NCBI RefSeq assembly: GCF_030816915.1
Contig: NZ_JAUSYN010000002.1
Location: 1,308,501-1,372,500 of the forward strand
Source of the DNA: Streptomyces sp. B3I8
GTDB lineage: Bacteria; Actinomycetota; Actinomycetes; Streptomycetales; Streptomycetaceae
DNA length: 64,000 bases
Direction of reading: 5' to 3'
Shown: positions 43,851 to 54,749 of the stretch, in pieces
How the letters are laid out: the number at the start of each line of letters is the position of its first letter
How positions within the stretch are numbered: the stretch's first letter is position 1
Program-made: the position numbers and the translations under genes
Notes under the pieces: generated by a model
Databases searched by the model: none
Seen by the model: the letters and a program-made list of their open reading frames with translations, nothing else
What the model was told of the DNA's origin: nothing

Positions 43851-44477
43851 TCAGGCCTCGAACGGGCGGGCCGGCCATGGGGCCAGTGCCGGGCGCAGGG
43901 CGTCCAGGCCGTCCCCGTTCCGCGCCGCCACCAGCGACAGCGCGCCCACCACGAGGCAGTTGTTGTGCAGCTCACCGGCGAGCACCCCGCGCACCAGCTC
44001 CGCCACCGGCACCCGGGCCAGCTCCATGTCGGCCTCCTCGTGCTCGACCTCGAAGCGCTCCCCCTCCGCCTCGGACAGGTCACGGGCGAGGAAGATCCGC
44101 ACGGCCTCGTCGCAGCCGCCGGGGGTGGTGTACACGTCGGCGAGGACCCGCCAGTCCTCCGCCTTGACGTGTGCCTCCTCGTACAGCTCGCGCTGGGCGG
44201 CGTGCAGCGGGTTCTCGCCGGGGACGTCGAGCAGTCCGGCCGGGATCTCCCACAGCTTCTGCCGCACCGGGTGGCGGTACTGGCGCAGCACCAGGACGCG
44301 GTCCTCGTCGTCCAGTGCCAGGACGGCCACCGAGCCCGGGTGCACCTGGTAGTCCCGGCGCGCGACCGACCCGTCGGGCATGACCACCTCGTCGGTGCGG
44401 ACGGAGGTCTTGTTGCCGCGGAAGGGGGTCTCGGTGCCCCTGATCTCCCACTCCGCGGCGGCGTCCTTGATCGTCAT
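43851..44477 (-). CDS. NUDIX hydrolase, ADP-ribose pyrophosphatase type
   Basis: Protein of 208 aa. The Nudix box is LWEIPAGLLDVPGENPLHAA, then QRELYEEAHV, with the REL-x-EE metal-binding core. The upstream RRDYQVHPGSVAVLAL and VLVLRQYRHPVRQ are typical ADP-ribose pyrophosphatase elements. It probably hydrolyses ADP-ribose to AMP and ribose 5-phosphate. ATG 44477 is the start. It lies 179 bp after the pyrG stop on the same strand. Confidence 0.88.
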   Translation of the reverse strand: MTIKDAAAEWEIRGTETPFRGNKTSVRTDEVVMPDGSVARRDYQVHPGSVAVLALDDEDRVLVLRQYRHPVRQKLWEIPAGLLDVPGENPLHAAQRELYEEAHVKAEDWRVLADVYTTPGGCDEAVRIFLARDLSEAEGERFEVEHEEADMELARVPVAELVRGVLAGELHNNCLVVGALSLVAARNGDGLDALRPALAPWPARPFEA

Positions 44478-44656
44478 GCCTGTCCTTCCCCAGTGAGCCA
44501 CATGAACCGCGCCGGCCACGTGGGCCTGTCGCGCCCTCTGAGCCACATGAGCCCCGTGTACGTGAAACCGGGGTGCGCGTCCGCCGGACCTCGGGGGATC
44601 CGCCGGCCGGCACCCCGGCCACCGTACAACCGTCGTACGCGGCGACGGCCTTCCGC

Positions 44657-46324
<1,668 letters not shown>

Positions 46325-47011
46325 GGCCAAGAGGGGGCTCCCGTGGTCGCGGTCTGGAGTGCGGAGCGGCGTGGAGGGCCCGGAGGTTTCCGGGGGCGCC
46401 GTCGCTGCGGTTCGGGGGTTCTTAAGTCCACCGGTCCACGGGCTACCAGCGTAACAGCGACCGGGAGCGGCCGCTCCCGGCGTCCGCTCGGGCGAGGTGT
46501 GCGGGATGCGCGGGCGGGGTGCTCCCCGGGTCCCTCCGGAAAGCCGACGGACCGCCTTCTGGTCGTTTTCGGACCGCCCTCGGACCGACTTCGGGCCGAC
46601 TTCGGACCGTCTTCGGGGCGCCCGGAGCGTCCGGTTCCGCACCGTCTTCGGACATTTACGGAGAGCGCTTTCGGCCACGCTCCGCGCACGTGTCACCACG
46701 GACACGCCACCCCTCCACGCTTCTCACCCGATGCTCACTCGTTCGAGTCACCCGCGTTGCCCGGAGCGGCACGCGCACCACCCGGGTGCGTCGTATCCTG
46801 CTCGGACACTCGCTGCCGAGCGGCCCGGAAAACGGCACACCCCCGCCTGCCACCGGAACACTCACGCTCGTCGGCCCGTTGAACATCGACCGCACATTTA
46901 CCGCATATTTCCCGAACGGGTCGGTGCACAACGACATCTCACACCGACCCCTTGACCGCAAAGAGCGACCGCCCCCTGCGGGGCGACGTGGCCGTTCGAC
47001 TGGAGTTGCAC
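46325..47011. other. 687-bp divergent control region of pyrG and the GH15 gene
   Basis: No gene is supported. It holds a degenerate TTCGGACCG repeat array (46568-46652) in the pyrG upstream part and an AT-richer stretch near 46880-46910 (TTGAACATCGACCGCACATT) that could hold the GH15 promoter. Confidence 0.45.
46568..46652. repeat. degenerate array of TTCGGACCG units upstream of pyrG
   Basis: TTCGGACCG or close variants recur six to seven times in 85 bp (for example CGGACCGACTTCGGGCCGAC and TTCGGACCGTCTTCGGGGCG), with spacing near 16 bp. The nature is unknown: a decayed minisatellite or clustered regulator half-sites. Confidence 0.5.
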
Positions 47012-48814
47012 GTGGCCGGGCGTATCGAAGACTACGCACTCATCGGAGACATGCAGACCGCCGCACTGGTCTGCCGGGACGGCACAGTGGACTGGCTGTG
47101 CCTGCCCCGCTTCGACTCCCACGCCGTCTTCGCGGGGCTGCTCGGCACAGAGGAGCACGGCTTCTGGCGCCTCGGGCCGGCCCACGCCCCCGAGGCGGAA
47201 CCGCCGACGGCGACCCGCCGGAGCTACCGCGGCGAGTCACTCGTCCTGGAATCCGAGTGGGACACGCCACGCGGAACGGTCAGAGTGACCGATTTCATGC
47301 CCCCGCGCGACGGCGCCCCGCAGCTCGTGCGGATCGTCGAGGGCGTCACCGGCCGCGTCCCCATGCGGTCGGTACTGCGCATGCGGTTCTCCTACGGGCG
47401 GATCACCCCGTGGGTGCACAAGCACGAGGGCCGCACCGTCGCCGTCGCCGGGCCCGACTCGGTGTGGTTCGACACCGAGGCCGAGACCTACGGCAAGTCG
47501 CTGACCACGTACAACGACTTCACCGTCGCGCCCGGCGACCGCATCGCCTTCACCGTCTCCTGGCAGCCCTCGCACAAGGAGCCGCCGCCGCTGCCCGAGC
47601 CGGAGCAGTCGCTGGAGGCCACCGAGGAGTTCTGGCGCGAGTGGGTCGGGCACTGTACGTACCACGGCCCCTACCGCGAGGCCGTGGTCCGCTCCCTGAT
47701 CACGCTGAAGGCCCTGACGTACGCCCCGACCGGCGGCATCGTCGCGGCGCCCACCACCTCGCTGCCCGAGCACCTCGGCGGCGTGCGCAACTGGGACTAC
47801 CGCTACACCTGGCTGCGCGACGCCGCGATCACGCTCTCCTCGCTGCTGCGCACCGGCTACCGCGAGGAGGCCCGCGCCTGGCGCGAGTGGCTGCTGCGCG
47901 CGGTCGCCGGCGACCCGGAGAACCTGCAGATCATGTACGGCATCGCCGGCGAGCGCGAGCTCGGCGAGGCGGAGCTGGACTGGCTGCCGGGCTACGAGCG
48001 CTCCGCGCCGGTACGCATCGGCAACGGCGCCGCCAGCCAGCTCCAGCTCGACGTCTACGGCGAGGTCACCGAGGCCCTGCACCTGGGCCACATGACGGGT
48101 CTGGCCCGCAACGACTACGCCTCCGTCCTCCAACTCCGGCTGATCCGCTACCTGGAGGACCACTGGGACGAGCCCGACGAGGGCATCTGGGAGGTGCGCG
48201 GCCCGCGCCGCCACTTCGTGCACTCCAAGGTGATGGCCTGGGTCGCGGTCGACCGCACCATCAAGCTGATCGAGTCCGGCGACGCCGACGGCCCGCTGGA
48301 GCGGTGGCGGGAACTGCGCGACGACATCCACCGGGACGTGTGCGAGCGGGGCTTCGACAAGGAGCGCAACACCTTCACGCAGTCCTACGGCTCCAAGGAG
48401 CTGGACGCGTCCCTGCTGCTGATTCCGCAGATGGGCTTCCTGCCGCCGGACGACAAGAGGGTCATCGGCACCATCGAGGCGATCCAGCGCGAGCTGTCCA
48501 CGCCGGACGGCTTCATCCTGCGGTACCCGACCGCGGGTTCCGAGGAGGGGGTGGACGGGCTGCCGGGCGACGAGGGAGCCTTCCTGGCCTGCTCGTTCTG
48601 GATGGCGGACGACCTGGCGATGATCGGCCGGGTCGACGAGGCCCGCCGTCTCTTCGAGAAGCTGCTGTCCCTGCGCAACGACCTCGGCCTGCTGGCCGAG
48701 GAGTGGGACCCGCGCCTGCAGCGCCAGGTCGGCAACTTCCCCCAGGCCTTCAGCCACGTACCGCTCATCGACACTGCCCTGCGCCTGACGGCGTCGGGCG
48801 CGTACGGGGGCTGA
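47012..48814 (+). CDS. glycoside hydrolase family 15 protein (glucoamylase/trehalase type)
   Basis: Protein of 600 aa. An N-terminal beta-sandwich (AGRIEDYALIGDMQTAALVC; TVDWLCLPRFDSHAVFAGLL) is joined to an (alpha/alpha)6 barrel with GGVRNWDYRYTWLRDAAITL, GIWEVRGPRRHFVHSKVMAW (probable general acid Glu in WEVRG) and LLAEEWDPRLQRQVGNFPQA (second catalytic acid region). No signal peptide, so it is intracellular; mycobacterial relatives are trehalases. GTG 47012 was preferred because GGAG sits 6 nt upstream and the conserved N-terminus begins there; an upstream TTG at 46952 would add 20 residues. Confidence 0.88.
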   Translation: MAGRIEDYALIGDMQTAALVCRDGTVDWLCLPRFDSHAVFAGLLGTEEHGFWRLGPAHAPEAEPPTATRRSYRGESLVLESEWDTPRGTVRVTDFMPPRDGAPQLVRIVEGVTGRVPMRSVLRMRFSYGRITPWVHKHEGRTVAVAGPDSVWFDTEAETYGKSLTTYNDFTVAPGDRIAFTVSWQPSHKEPPPLPEPEQSLEATEEFWREWVGHCTYHGPYREAVVRSLITLKALTYAPTGGIVAAPTTSLPEHLGGVRNWDYRYTWLRDAAITLSSLLRTGYREEARAWREWLLRAVAGDPENLQIMYGIAGERELGEAELDWLPGYERSAPVRIGNGAASQLQLDVYGEVTEALHLGHMTGLARNDYASVLQLRLIRYLEDHWDEPDEGIWEVRGPRRHFVHSKVMAWVAVDRTIKLIESGDADGPLERWRELRDDIHRDVCERGFDKERNTFTQSYGSKELDASLLLIPQMGFLPPDDKRVIGTIEAIQRELSTPDGFILRYPTAGSEEGVDGLPGDEGAFLACSFWMADDLAMIGRVDEARRLFEKLLSLRNDLGLLAEEWDPRLQRQVGNFPQAFSHVPLIDTALRLTASGAYGG

Positions 48815-48821
48815 CGACGCC

Positions 48822-48859
48822 ACGCCCCGCGCCCCGTGCCTTCGGGGGGTGCGGGGCGT
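48822..48859. terminator. imperfect terminator-like inverted repeat
   Basis: ACGCCCCGC (48822-48830) pairs with GCGGGGCGT (48851-48859), with further partial pairing inside (GCCCCGTGCC/GGGGGGTGC). It lies between the convergent GH15 and GT4 genes. Confidence 0.5.
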
Positions 48860-48957
48860 CCGCGCGCGGCGGGCCACGGCACACGATCCCCGGCCGGACC
48901 TCCGGAGCGACCCCGCGCTCGGGCGAACTCGGGCGAACGGGACCGGCTGGACGGCAC

Positions 48958-50127
48958 TCAGGCGAACGGGACCGGCTGCGTCAGCTCGTCGTACACGCTC
49001 AGCACGTGCGCCACCGTCGCGTCCTCCGTCGGCCAGGTCCCCGCCTGCCACGCGCCCCGCTCGACCAGCCACTGCCGCCGCACCGCGTCACCGAGCAGCC
49101 GTACCACCGCGCCGCCGAGCGCCCCCGCGTCCCCGTACGGCACCAACTCGGCGGCATCACCGACGAGTTCCGGCGTGCCGCCCACCGCCGTGGCCACCAG
49201 CGGCACCCCGGCCCGCAGCGCCTCCTGCGCGAACACCGACCGCGACTCCCAGCCGCTGGGCAGTAACGCCAGATCCGCCGCGGCGAGCAGTTCCGGGACG
49301 TCCTCCCGGCTGCCCAGCAGCCGCACCGGCAGTTCCTCCGCCTCGATACGCCGCTGCAACTCCGGCCGCAGCGCCCCCTCCCCCGCGATCACGAGCAACG
49401 GCACGGGATCGTGGCCCTGCCACACCCGCACGGCGTCGAGCAGCACCTCGTGCCCGCGGTGCCGTTCGAGTGCGCCGACGGCGAGGAGCAACGGCCGTTC
49501 CGTGGCGCCGAGTTCGGCACGCGCCTTGGGCCCGTCCGGCCCCTCGCGGCCCTCGCGGCCCGCTCCGTCGCCGCCACCGGCGCCCCCGCCCGGCGACGGG
49601 AGCGCGACGGCGGCGAGCCGGGCGTCCCTCGCGCCGCGCGACCGTGCCCGGTCGACCAGGTCGGAGGAGGTGCCGAGCAACACGGACGCGGCCTTGGCGA
49701 CCCGCCGTTCGAGCAGCCGCAGCAGGTGCGCCCGGGGCCCCTCGGCGTGCGCGCGGGTGTGCCAGGTGACGACGAACGGGACCCTGCGGCCGAGCGCGAG
49801 GGAGGCCCGCAGCCCGGCGTGCAGCCCGTGGGCGTGGACCAGGTCGGCGTCGGCGCAGACGGCGCGCAGCGCGGCGACGGAGGAGGGATCGGTGCTGCGG
49901 TCCACGGCGACGTGCGCGGCGCCGGTCCCGGTGAAGTCGTAGGTGCGTTCGGCCTCGACGGGGGCGCACACGGTCACGCGCACGCCCCTGGCGACCAGTC
50001 CGGCGGCGAGCGACCGCACATGCGCGCTGCTGCCCGCGCTGCCGCCGCCGACCACCTGCACGGCGTGCAGCGGCGACTGCCCGTGCGGCGACGGTGCGTG
50101 CGGCGACTGGCTGCTCACGAGGGTCAC
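48958..50127 (-). CDS. GT4 family glycosyltransferase
   Basis: Protein of 389 aa. The acceptor half has a Gly-rich loop, VQVVGGGSAGSSAHVRSLA. The donor half shows LLLAVGALERHRGHEVLLDA, VPLLVIAGEGALRPELQRRI and the E-x7-E equivalent GWESRSVFAQEALRAGVPLV. A Gly/Asp/Glu-rich insertion (around GGGAGGGDGAGREGREGPDG) separates the domains. Donor and acceptor are unknown. GTG 50127 is preceded by AGGAG at long spacing, and a GTG four codons later is possible. Confidence 0.83.
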   Translation of the reverse strand: MTLVSSQSPHAPSPHGQSPLHAVQVVGGGSAGSSAHVRSLAAGLVARGVRVTVCAPVEAERTYDFTGTGAAHVAVDRSTDPSSVAALRAVCADADLVHAHGLHAGLRASLALGRRVPFVVTWHTRAHAEGPRAHLLRLLERRVAKAASVLLGTSSDLVDRARSRGARDARLAAVALPSPGGGAGGGDGAGREGREGPDGPKARAELGATERPLLLAVGALERHRGHEVLLDAVRVWQGHDPVPLLVIAGEGALRPELQRRIEAEELPVRLLGSREDVPELLAAADLALLPSGWESRSVFAQEALRAGVPLVATAVGGTPELVGDAAELVPYGDAGALGGAVVRLLGDAVRRQWLVERGAWQAGTWPTEDATVAHVLSVYDELTQPVPFA

Positions 50128-50446
50128 GTGGCCGGGGCTCCTGGTTCGGCGTCGGACGGTCGCGGGGAGACGTACGGGACGCTCGCGCGGACCTCGCGCG
50201 ACACAGTGTGGCGTGCGGGCTCCGCGGGCCGTCCGGGGCGTGCGTGGGGTCGGGCATGCCAGGGCGCACGGGCGTGGCGGCTCCGGCGCCCGAACGCGCC
50301 TACGGCGAAGGAGCGTACCGGTTCCGCGGCACGACACCGGGCGCACCGGGCGACGCCGGACTCCCGAAGGCGCCGGGCGGCAGCGGACTACCGACGGCGC
50401 CGGGCGCGCTGGACGACCCCGCGCCCGGCTTCGTGTCCGTACGCGC
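50128..50446. other. 319-bp gap between recN and the GT4 gene
   Basis: No supported gene. Open frames crossing it are low-complexity and lack start signals. It should contain the end of the recN transcript and the GT4 promoter. Confidence 0.4.
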
Positions 50447-52189
50447 CTACGCGTCCTTCCGCGCTGACGCCAGCAGTTCCTCCGCGTGCGCCCGGGCCGT
50501 CTCGGAGTCCTCCTGGCCCGCGAGCATCCGGGACAACTCCCGTACCCGCTCCTCGCCCTCCAGGACCTTCACCCCCGAGCGCGTCACCGAACCGTCGTCG
50601 GTCTTCTCCACCAGGAGCTGCCGGTCGGCGAACGCCGCCACCTGCGGCAGGTGCGTGACGACCACGACCTGCGCGTTCTTGGCCAGCTTCGCCAGCCGCC
50701 GGCCGATCTCGACGGCCGCCTTGCCGCCGACACCGGCGTCGACCTCGTCGAAGAGGTACGTCGGCACGGGGTCGGTCCCCGCGAAGACGACCTCCACCGC
50801 GAGCATCACCCGGGACAGCTCACCGCCGGACGCGCCCTTGGCGATCGGCCGGGCCGGCGCCCCCGGGTGCGGGGCGAGCAGCAGCTCGACCTCGTCGGCG
50901 CCGGAGGGGCCGTAGGCGACCGTGCGCCCACCGACCTCGACGCCCTCGGGGTCCTCGGTCTGCCGGACGTCGAACGTGACGCGCGCGTGCGGCATGGCGA
51001 GCGAGCCCAGCTCGGCGGTGACGGCGGCGGCGAACCGTTCGGCGGCGGTGGTGCGCGCGTCGGACAGTTCCTGGGCGAGCCCGCCCAGCTCGGCCCGCAG
51101 CGCGTCCCGCTCGGCGGTCAGCTCCCCGATCCGCTCGTCGTCGCCGTCGAGCTCGGTCAGCCGTACGGCGCCCCGCTGGGCCCAGGCGAGGACCCCACCG
51201 ATGTCGTCGCCGTACTTGCGGGTGAGCTGGGTGAGCGCGGCCCGCCGCTCCTCGACCGCCGCCAGGCGCAGCGGGTCGGCGTCGAGGTCGTCGGCGTATC
51301 CGGCGAGTTCCCCGGCCACGTCGGCGAGGAGGATGCCGATCTCGCCGATCCGCTCGGCGAGCCCGGCCAGCGCGGTGTCGTGCGACCGTACGGCCTCCAG
51401 GGCGCGGTGGGCGCCCGCGACGAGCGTGTTCGCGTCGATGCCCTCGGGATCCTCCGGATTGCCGGCGAGCGCGGCGTGCGCGGCCGTCGCGGCGGAGGCG
51501 AGGGCTTCCGCGTGCCCGAGCCGCTCGGCCTCGGCGGCCAGCTCCACGTCCTCGCCGGGCCGCGGCTCGACGGCCGCGATCTCGTCGAGGCCGTAGCGCA
51601 GCAGATCGGCCTCCTGCGCCCGCTCCCGGGCACGCGTGGTGATCTCGTCCAGTTCGGTGGCGACGGCCCGCAGCCGCCGGTAGGCCTCGGCGTACTTGGC
51701 CAGGGGCACGGCGACGGTGTCCCCGGCGTACCGGTCGAGGGCCTGCCGCTGCCGGCTGAGCTTGAGCAGCCCCTGCTGGTCGGTCTGCCCGTGCACGGCG
51801 ACCAGCTCGTCGGCGAGCTCGGCGAGCATGCCGACCGGCACGGACCGTCCGCCGAGGTGCGCCCGCGAGCGGCCCTCGGCGGAGACGGTACGGCTGATCA
51901 GCAGTGTCCCGTCGTCCAGCTCGGCGCCGGCCTCCTCGGCCCGTACGGCCGCCGGGGCGGCGGCGGGCACACTGATGCGGCCCTCGACGACGGCGTTCTT
52001 CGCGCCGATCCGTACGAGAGCCGGGTCCGCGCGCCCGCCGAGCAGCAACCCCAGGCTGGTGACCACCATCGTCTTGCCGGCACCGGTCTCACCGGTGACA
52101 GCGGTGAAGCCGGGTGACAGCTCGACCACCGCGTCGTCGATGACCCCGAGCGACCGTATCCGCATCTCCTCCAACACGACGTCGACCAT
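50447..52189 (-). CDS. recN: DNA repair protein RecN
   Basis: SMC-like ATPase of 580 aa. The N-terminal Walker A is VTGETGAGKTMVVTSLGLLL. The central coiled coil (about 155-370) contains the short insertion typical of RecN. The C-terminal signature and Walker B are KGASGGELSRVMLAVEVVFA and YLFDEVDAGVGGKAAVEIGR. It acts in double-strand break repair. ATG 52189 was chosen; an internal ATG at residue 9 sits directly on GGAGGAG and is too close to be used. No LexA box was seen just upstream. Confidence 0.95.
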   Translation of the reverse strand: MVDVVLEEMRIRSLGVIDDAVVELSPGFTAVTGETGAGKTMVVTSLGLLLGGRADPALVRIGAKNAVVEGRISVPAAAPAAVRAEEAGAELDDGTLLISRTVSAEGRSRAHLGGRSVPVGMLAELADELVAVHGQTDQQGLLKLSRQRQALDRYAGDTVAVPLAKYAEAYRRLRAVATELDEITTRARERAQEADLLRYGLDEIAAVEPRPGEDVELAAEAERLGHAEALASAATAAHAALAGNPEDPEGIDANTLVAGAHRALEAVRSHDTALAGLAERIGEIGILLADVAGELAGYADDLDADPLRLAAVEERRAALTQLTRKYGDDIGGVLAWAQRGAVRLTELDGDDERIGELTAERDALRAELGGLAQELSDARTTAAERFAAAVTAELGSLAMPHARVTFDVRQTEDPEGVEVGGRTVAYGPSGADEVELLLAPHPGAPARPIAKGASGGELSRVMLAVEVVFAGTDPVPTYLFDEVDAGVGGKAAVEIGRRLAKLAKNAQVVVVTHLPQVAAFADRQLLVEKTDDGSVTRSGVKVLEGEERVRELSRMLAGQEDSETARAHAEELLASARKDA

Positions 52190-52276
52190 ACGAGGTTTCG
52201 GCCACGATGTGCGACGCCGCCCCACCCGACCGGGGAAGCCGCAGGTCGTGACTTCCCCGGGGGTCCCTCGTTGCGC

Positions 52277-52308
52277 GGCCCCGTCCGTACGCGCGTACGG
52301 ACGGGGCC
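52277..52308 (-). terminator. 32-bp perfect palindrome between nadK and recN
   Basis: GGCCCCGTCCGTACGC (52277-52292) is followed directly by its reverse complement (52293-52308). It lies just beyond the nadK stop and 88 bp before the recN start, so it may terminate or attenuate the nadK transcript. Confidence 0.65.
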
Positions 52309-52313
52309 GGTCC

Positions 52314-53219
52314 TCAGTTGGGGGCTCCCCGCCACCCCGAAACCGGCAGGGCGAACTTCGCCACCAGGCGGTCGGTGAAGGACGCGTGGTGCAGCCGGGC
52401 GAGCCGTACCGGCACCGCGCCCCGGCGCACCTCGACCCGGGCGCCCGGCGGCAGCTCCACCGTGCGCCGGCCGTCGCACCACAGCACGCCGGGCGGGATG
52501 TGCGGCAGCACCTCCACCGCGAGCACCGAGTCCGGCGAGGTGACCAGCGGCTTGGCGAACAGGGCGTGGGCGCTGATCGGCACCATGAGCAGCGCCTCCA
52601 CCTCCGGCCACACCACGGGCCCGCCCGCCGAGAACGCGTAGGCCGTGGACCCGGTCGGCGTGGCGCAGACGATGCCGTCACAGCCGAACCCGGTCACCGG
52701 CCGCCCGTCGATCTCCAGGACGACCTCGAGCAGCTTCTCGGCGCCGGCCTTCTGCACGGCGGCCTCGTTGAGCGCCCAGTCGGTGTGCACGATGTCACCG
52801 TTGCGGTGCACGACGACGTCGACCGTCATGCGTTCCTCGACCTCGTAGGCCCGGCTGACCACCCGGTCGACGACCTTGTCGAGGTCGTCCCGCTCGGCCT
52901 CGGCGAGGAAACCGACGCGCCCCAGGTTGACGCCGAGCATCGGCACGCCGGAGGCGCGGGCGAACTCGGCGCCGCGCAGCAGCGTGCCGTCACCGCCGAG
53001 GACGATGAGCAGCTCGCAGCCGTCCAGGCACTGCGGGGTGGCCTCCTTGACGAGCTGCACGCTCTCGGGCAGCGGCAGGTCGGCGGCCTCGGCCTCCAGG
53101 ACGCGCACCCCGAGCCCGGCGCGCAGCAGCCCGCCCACCACGAGCTCGGCGCTGCGGATGGCCGCCGGACGCCCGGTGTGTGCCAGTAGGAATACGGTTC
53201 GAGCTTGGTTCTGTGTCAA
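52314..53219 (-). CDS. nadK: NAD kinase
   Basis: Protein of 301 aa. The GGDGT motif is in LLIVLGGDGTLLRGAEFARA, and the NAD-binding region is CDGIVCATPTGSTAYAFSAG. It phosphorylates NAD to NADP with ATP or polyphosphate. The start is TTG 53219, which overlaps the tlyA stop (TTGA) and has GGAGGGG five bases upstream, so translation is coupled. The tlyA-nadK-recN order is conserved in actinobacteria. Confidence 0.95.
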   Translation of the reverse strand: MTQNQARTVFLLAHTGRPAAIRSAELVVGGLLRAGLGVRVLEAEAADLPLPESVQLVKEATPQCLDGCELLIVLGGDGTLLRGAEFARASGVPMLGVNLGRVGFLAEAERDDLDKVVDRVVSRAYEVEERMTVDVVVHRNGDIVHTDWALNEAAVQKAGAEKLLEVVLEIDGRPVTGFGCDGIVCATPTGSTAYAFSAGGPVVWPEVEALLMVPISAHALFAKPLVTSPDSVLAVEVLPHIPPGVLWCDGRRTVELPPGARVEVRRGAVPVRLARLHHASFTDRLVAKFALPVSGWRGAPN

Positions 53220-54031
53220 CGCGGCCCCTCCGCCACTGCACGGTCGATGTCGGCCGGGTCCGGTGCGGGTGCCCCGGCACGCAGCCACAGGAAGTATTCG
53301 ACGTTTCCCGAGGGCCCGGGCAGCGGACTGGCGGTCACCCCGTTCACCCCGAGTCCGATGTCCCACGCCCGCCCGGCCACCTGGCGCACGGCCTCCGCGC
53401 GCAGCTCGGGGCTGCGCACGACTCCGCCGCTGCCGAGCCGTTCCTTACCCACCTCGAACTGGGGCTTGACCATCATCACCAGGTCGGCGTCCGGCTTCGC
53501 GCACCGCGCCAGGGCGGGCAGTACCAGTCCGAGCGGGATGAAGGACAGGTCCCCCACCACAAGATCCACAGGCTCCCCATCGATCGCTTCGAGCGTCAAC
53601 TCGCGTACGTTCGTACGGTCCTTGACGGTGACGCGTTCATCGCTCCGCAGAGTCCAGGCGAGTTGTCCGTATCCGACGTCCACGGCGACCACGTGCGCGG
53701 CGCCCGCGCGCAGCAGCACGTCGGTGAAGCCGCCGGTGGAGGCGCCGGCGTCGAGCGCCCGCCGGCCCCGTACGACGAGCCCGCGCGGGACGAACGCGTC
53801 CAGCGCGCCGGCGAGCTTGTGGCCGCCCCGGGAGACGTAGCCGGGGTCGCCGTCGTCCTCGGCCACGAGGATCGCCGCGGCGGCCTCGACCTGGGTGGCC
53901 GGTTTGGTCGCGACGGCCTTGCCGACCGTGACCCGCCCGGCCGCGATGAGCTGGCTCGCGTGCTCCCGCGAGCGCGCCAGCTTCCGCCGTACCAGTTCGG
54001 CGTCCAGTCGGCGGCGTGTCACTCCTGCCAC
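53216..54031 (-). CDS. tlyA: TlyA family rRNA 2'-O-methyltransferase
   Basis: Protein of 271 aa. The N-terminal S4 RNA-binding domain is RRLDAELVRRKLARSREHAS. The FtsJ-type methyltransferase carries GYVSRGGHKLAGALDAF, the SAM motif ALDAGASTGGFTDVLLRAGA and the catalytic K-D-K-E set (Lys in SRGGHK, Asp in VGDLSF, Lys in MVKPQFE). In mycobacteria TlyA methylates 16S and 23S rRNA and permits capreomycin binding. GTG 54031; 7 bp separate it from the small upstream gene. Confidence 0.94.
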   Translation of the reverse strand: MAGVTRRRLDAELVRRKLARSREHASQLIAAGRVTVGKAVATKPATQVEAAAAILVAEDDGDPGYVSRGGHKLAGALDAFVPRGLVVRGRRALDAGASTGGFTDVLLRAGAAHVVAVDVGYGQLAWTLRSDERVTVKDRTNVRELTLEAIDGEPVDLVVGDLSFIPLGLVLPALARCAKPDADLVMMVKPQFEVGKERLGSGGVVRSPELRAEAVRQVAGRAWDIGLGVNGVTASPLPGPSGNVEYFLWLRAGAPAPDPADIDRAVAEGPR

Positions 54032-54038
54032 GTGTCCC

Positions 54039-54359
54039 TCAGCTCCTGATCCCGTGTCCGTGCGTCGGTGGGGGCGGCGGAGGTCCCGGACGGGAGTCGA
54101 GCGCGGTCAGCGCGTCGCGCAGCCCTCGGTGTACATCCTCGTACACCTGGAGGTGGCCGTCGGTGGCGAGGTGGTCGGCGTCGGCCAGCCGGTCGAGGTG
54201 CGCGTCGACGCCGGGGTTGCCGGTGGGGGTGCGGGGCACCTGCAGCGGGGCGGGCGCCGCGGGTTCGCCGTCGTCCTGAGCGCCTTCGGCGCCTCGGTCT
54301 TCCTCCGCGGCCTGGAAGCGCTCGCCCGGGGCCTCCGGCTCAGGTACTGCGTCGTTCAT
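54039..54359 (-). CDS. small acidic hypothetical protein upstream of tlyA
   Basis: Protein of 106 aa. It has an acidic disordered start, then a conserved-looking helix NPGVDAHLDRLADADHLATD, HLQVYEDVHRGLRDALTALD, and a run of prolines. No assigned function. It begins at ATG 54359 and ends 7 bp before the tlyA start, so it is the first gene of a tlyA-nadK unit. The proline run is coded by GGTGGGGGCGGCGGAGGTCC on the plus strand. Confidence 0.6.
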   Translation of the reverse strand: MNDAVPEPEAPGERFQAAEEDRGAEGAQDDGEPAAPAPLQVPRTPTGNPGVDAHLDRLADADHLATDGHLQVYEDVHRGLRDALTALDSRPGPPPPPPTHGHGIRS

Positions 54360-54387
54360 GCCCCGACGCTACCGCGTGGCCCTGGGG

Positions 54388-54393
54388 TACCGT
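54388..54393 (+). promoter_or_regulatory. -10 element of a likely leaderless promoter for the SCP2 gene
   Basis: TACCGT (TANNNT) ends 8 nt before ATG 54402 and 2 nt before ATG 54396. This favours ATG 54402 as the used start of a leaderless mRNA. Confidence 0.4.
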
Positions 54394-54395
54394 CG

Positions 54396-54749
54396 ATGCC
54401 GATGGCGACGATCGAGGAGTGCCGCAGGGCACTGGACAGGTTCTCCGAGACCCTCGCGCGCGCCGAGGGGGACGCGGCGGCGGCCGCCGCCCTGGACCGT
54501 TCGCTGAGCTGCCGCATCACCGACCTGGACGTCACCTTCGTCGGCCGGCTGCGGGGCGGCCGGGTCGAGGTGCGCGACACCGTGCGCGGGCTGCCGCCCG
54601 AGAGGGCCGAGATACGGCTGGCCATGACCGGGGAGGACCTGGTGTCCCTGGTCGACGGCGAGCTGCACTTCGCCCGGGCCTGGGGCTCGGGCCGGGTGCG
54701 GCTGGAGGCGGGGCTGCGGGACCTGTTCCGGCTCAGGAAGCTCCTGTAG
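54396..54749 (+). CDS. SCP2 sterol-carrier-like domain protein
   Basis: Protein of 117 aa. The order ECRRALDRFSETLARAEGDA, LSCRITDLDVTFVGRLRGGR, EIRLAMTGEDLVSLVDGELH and FARAWGSGRVRLEAG follows the SCP2 fold that encloses a lipid-binding tunnel. The ligand is unknown. ATG 54402 is an equally good start. Its last 17 bp overlap, tail to tail, the 3' end of the ABC ATPase gene. Confidence 0.75.
   Translation: MPMATIEECRRALDRFSETLARAEGDAAAAAALDRSLSCRITDLDVTFVGRLRGGRVEVRDTVRGLPPERAEIRLAMTGEDLVSLVDGELHFARAWGSGRVRLEAGLRDLFRLRKLL

Noticed and set aside
46519..49266. A 915-codon plus-strand open frame across the GH15 gene
   Set aside because: It is an alternative frame of the GH15 gene; only the GH15 frame has family motifs.
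50128..50446. Open frames between the GT4 gene and recN
   Set aside because: They are low-complexity extensions of shadow frames without start signals or coding bias.
52190..52313. A LexA box upstream of recN
   Set aside because: No GAAC-N4-GTTC or close variant is present in this interval, unlike upstream of dnaE2.
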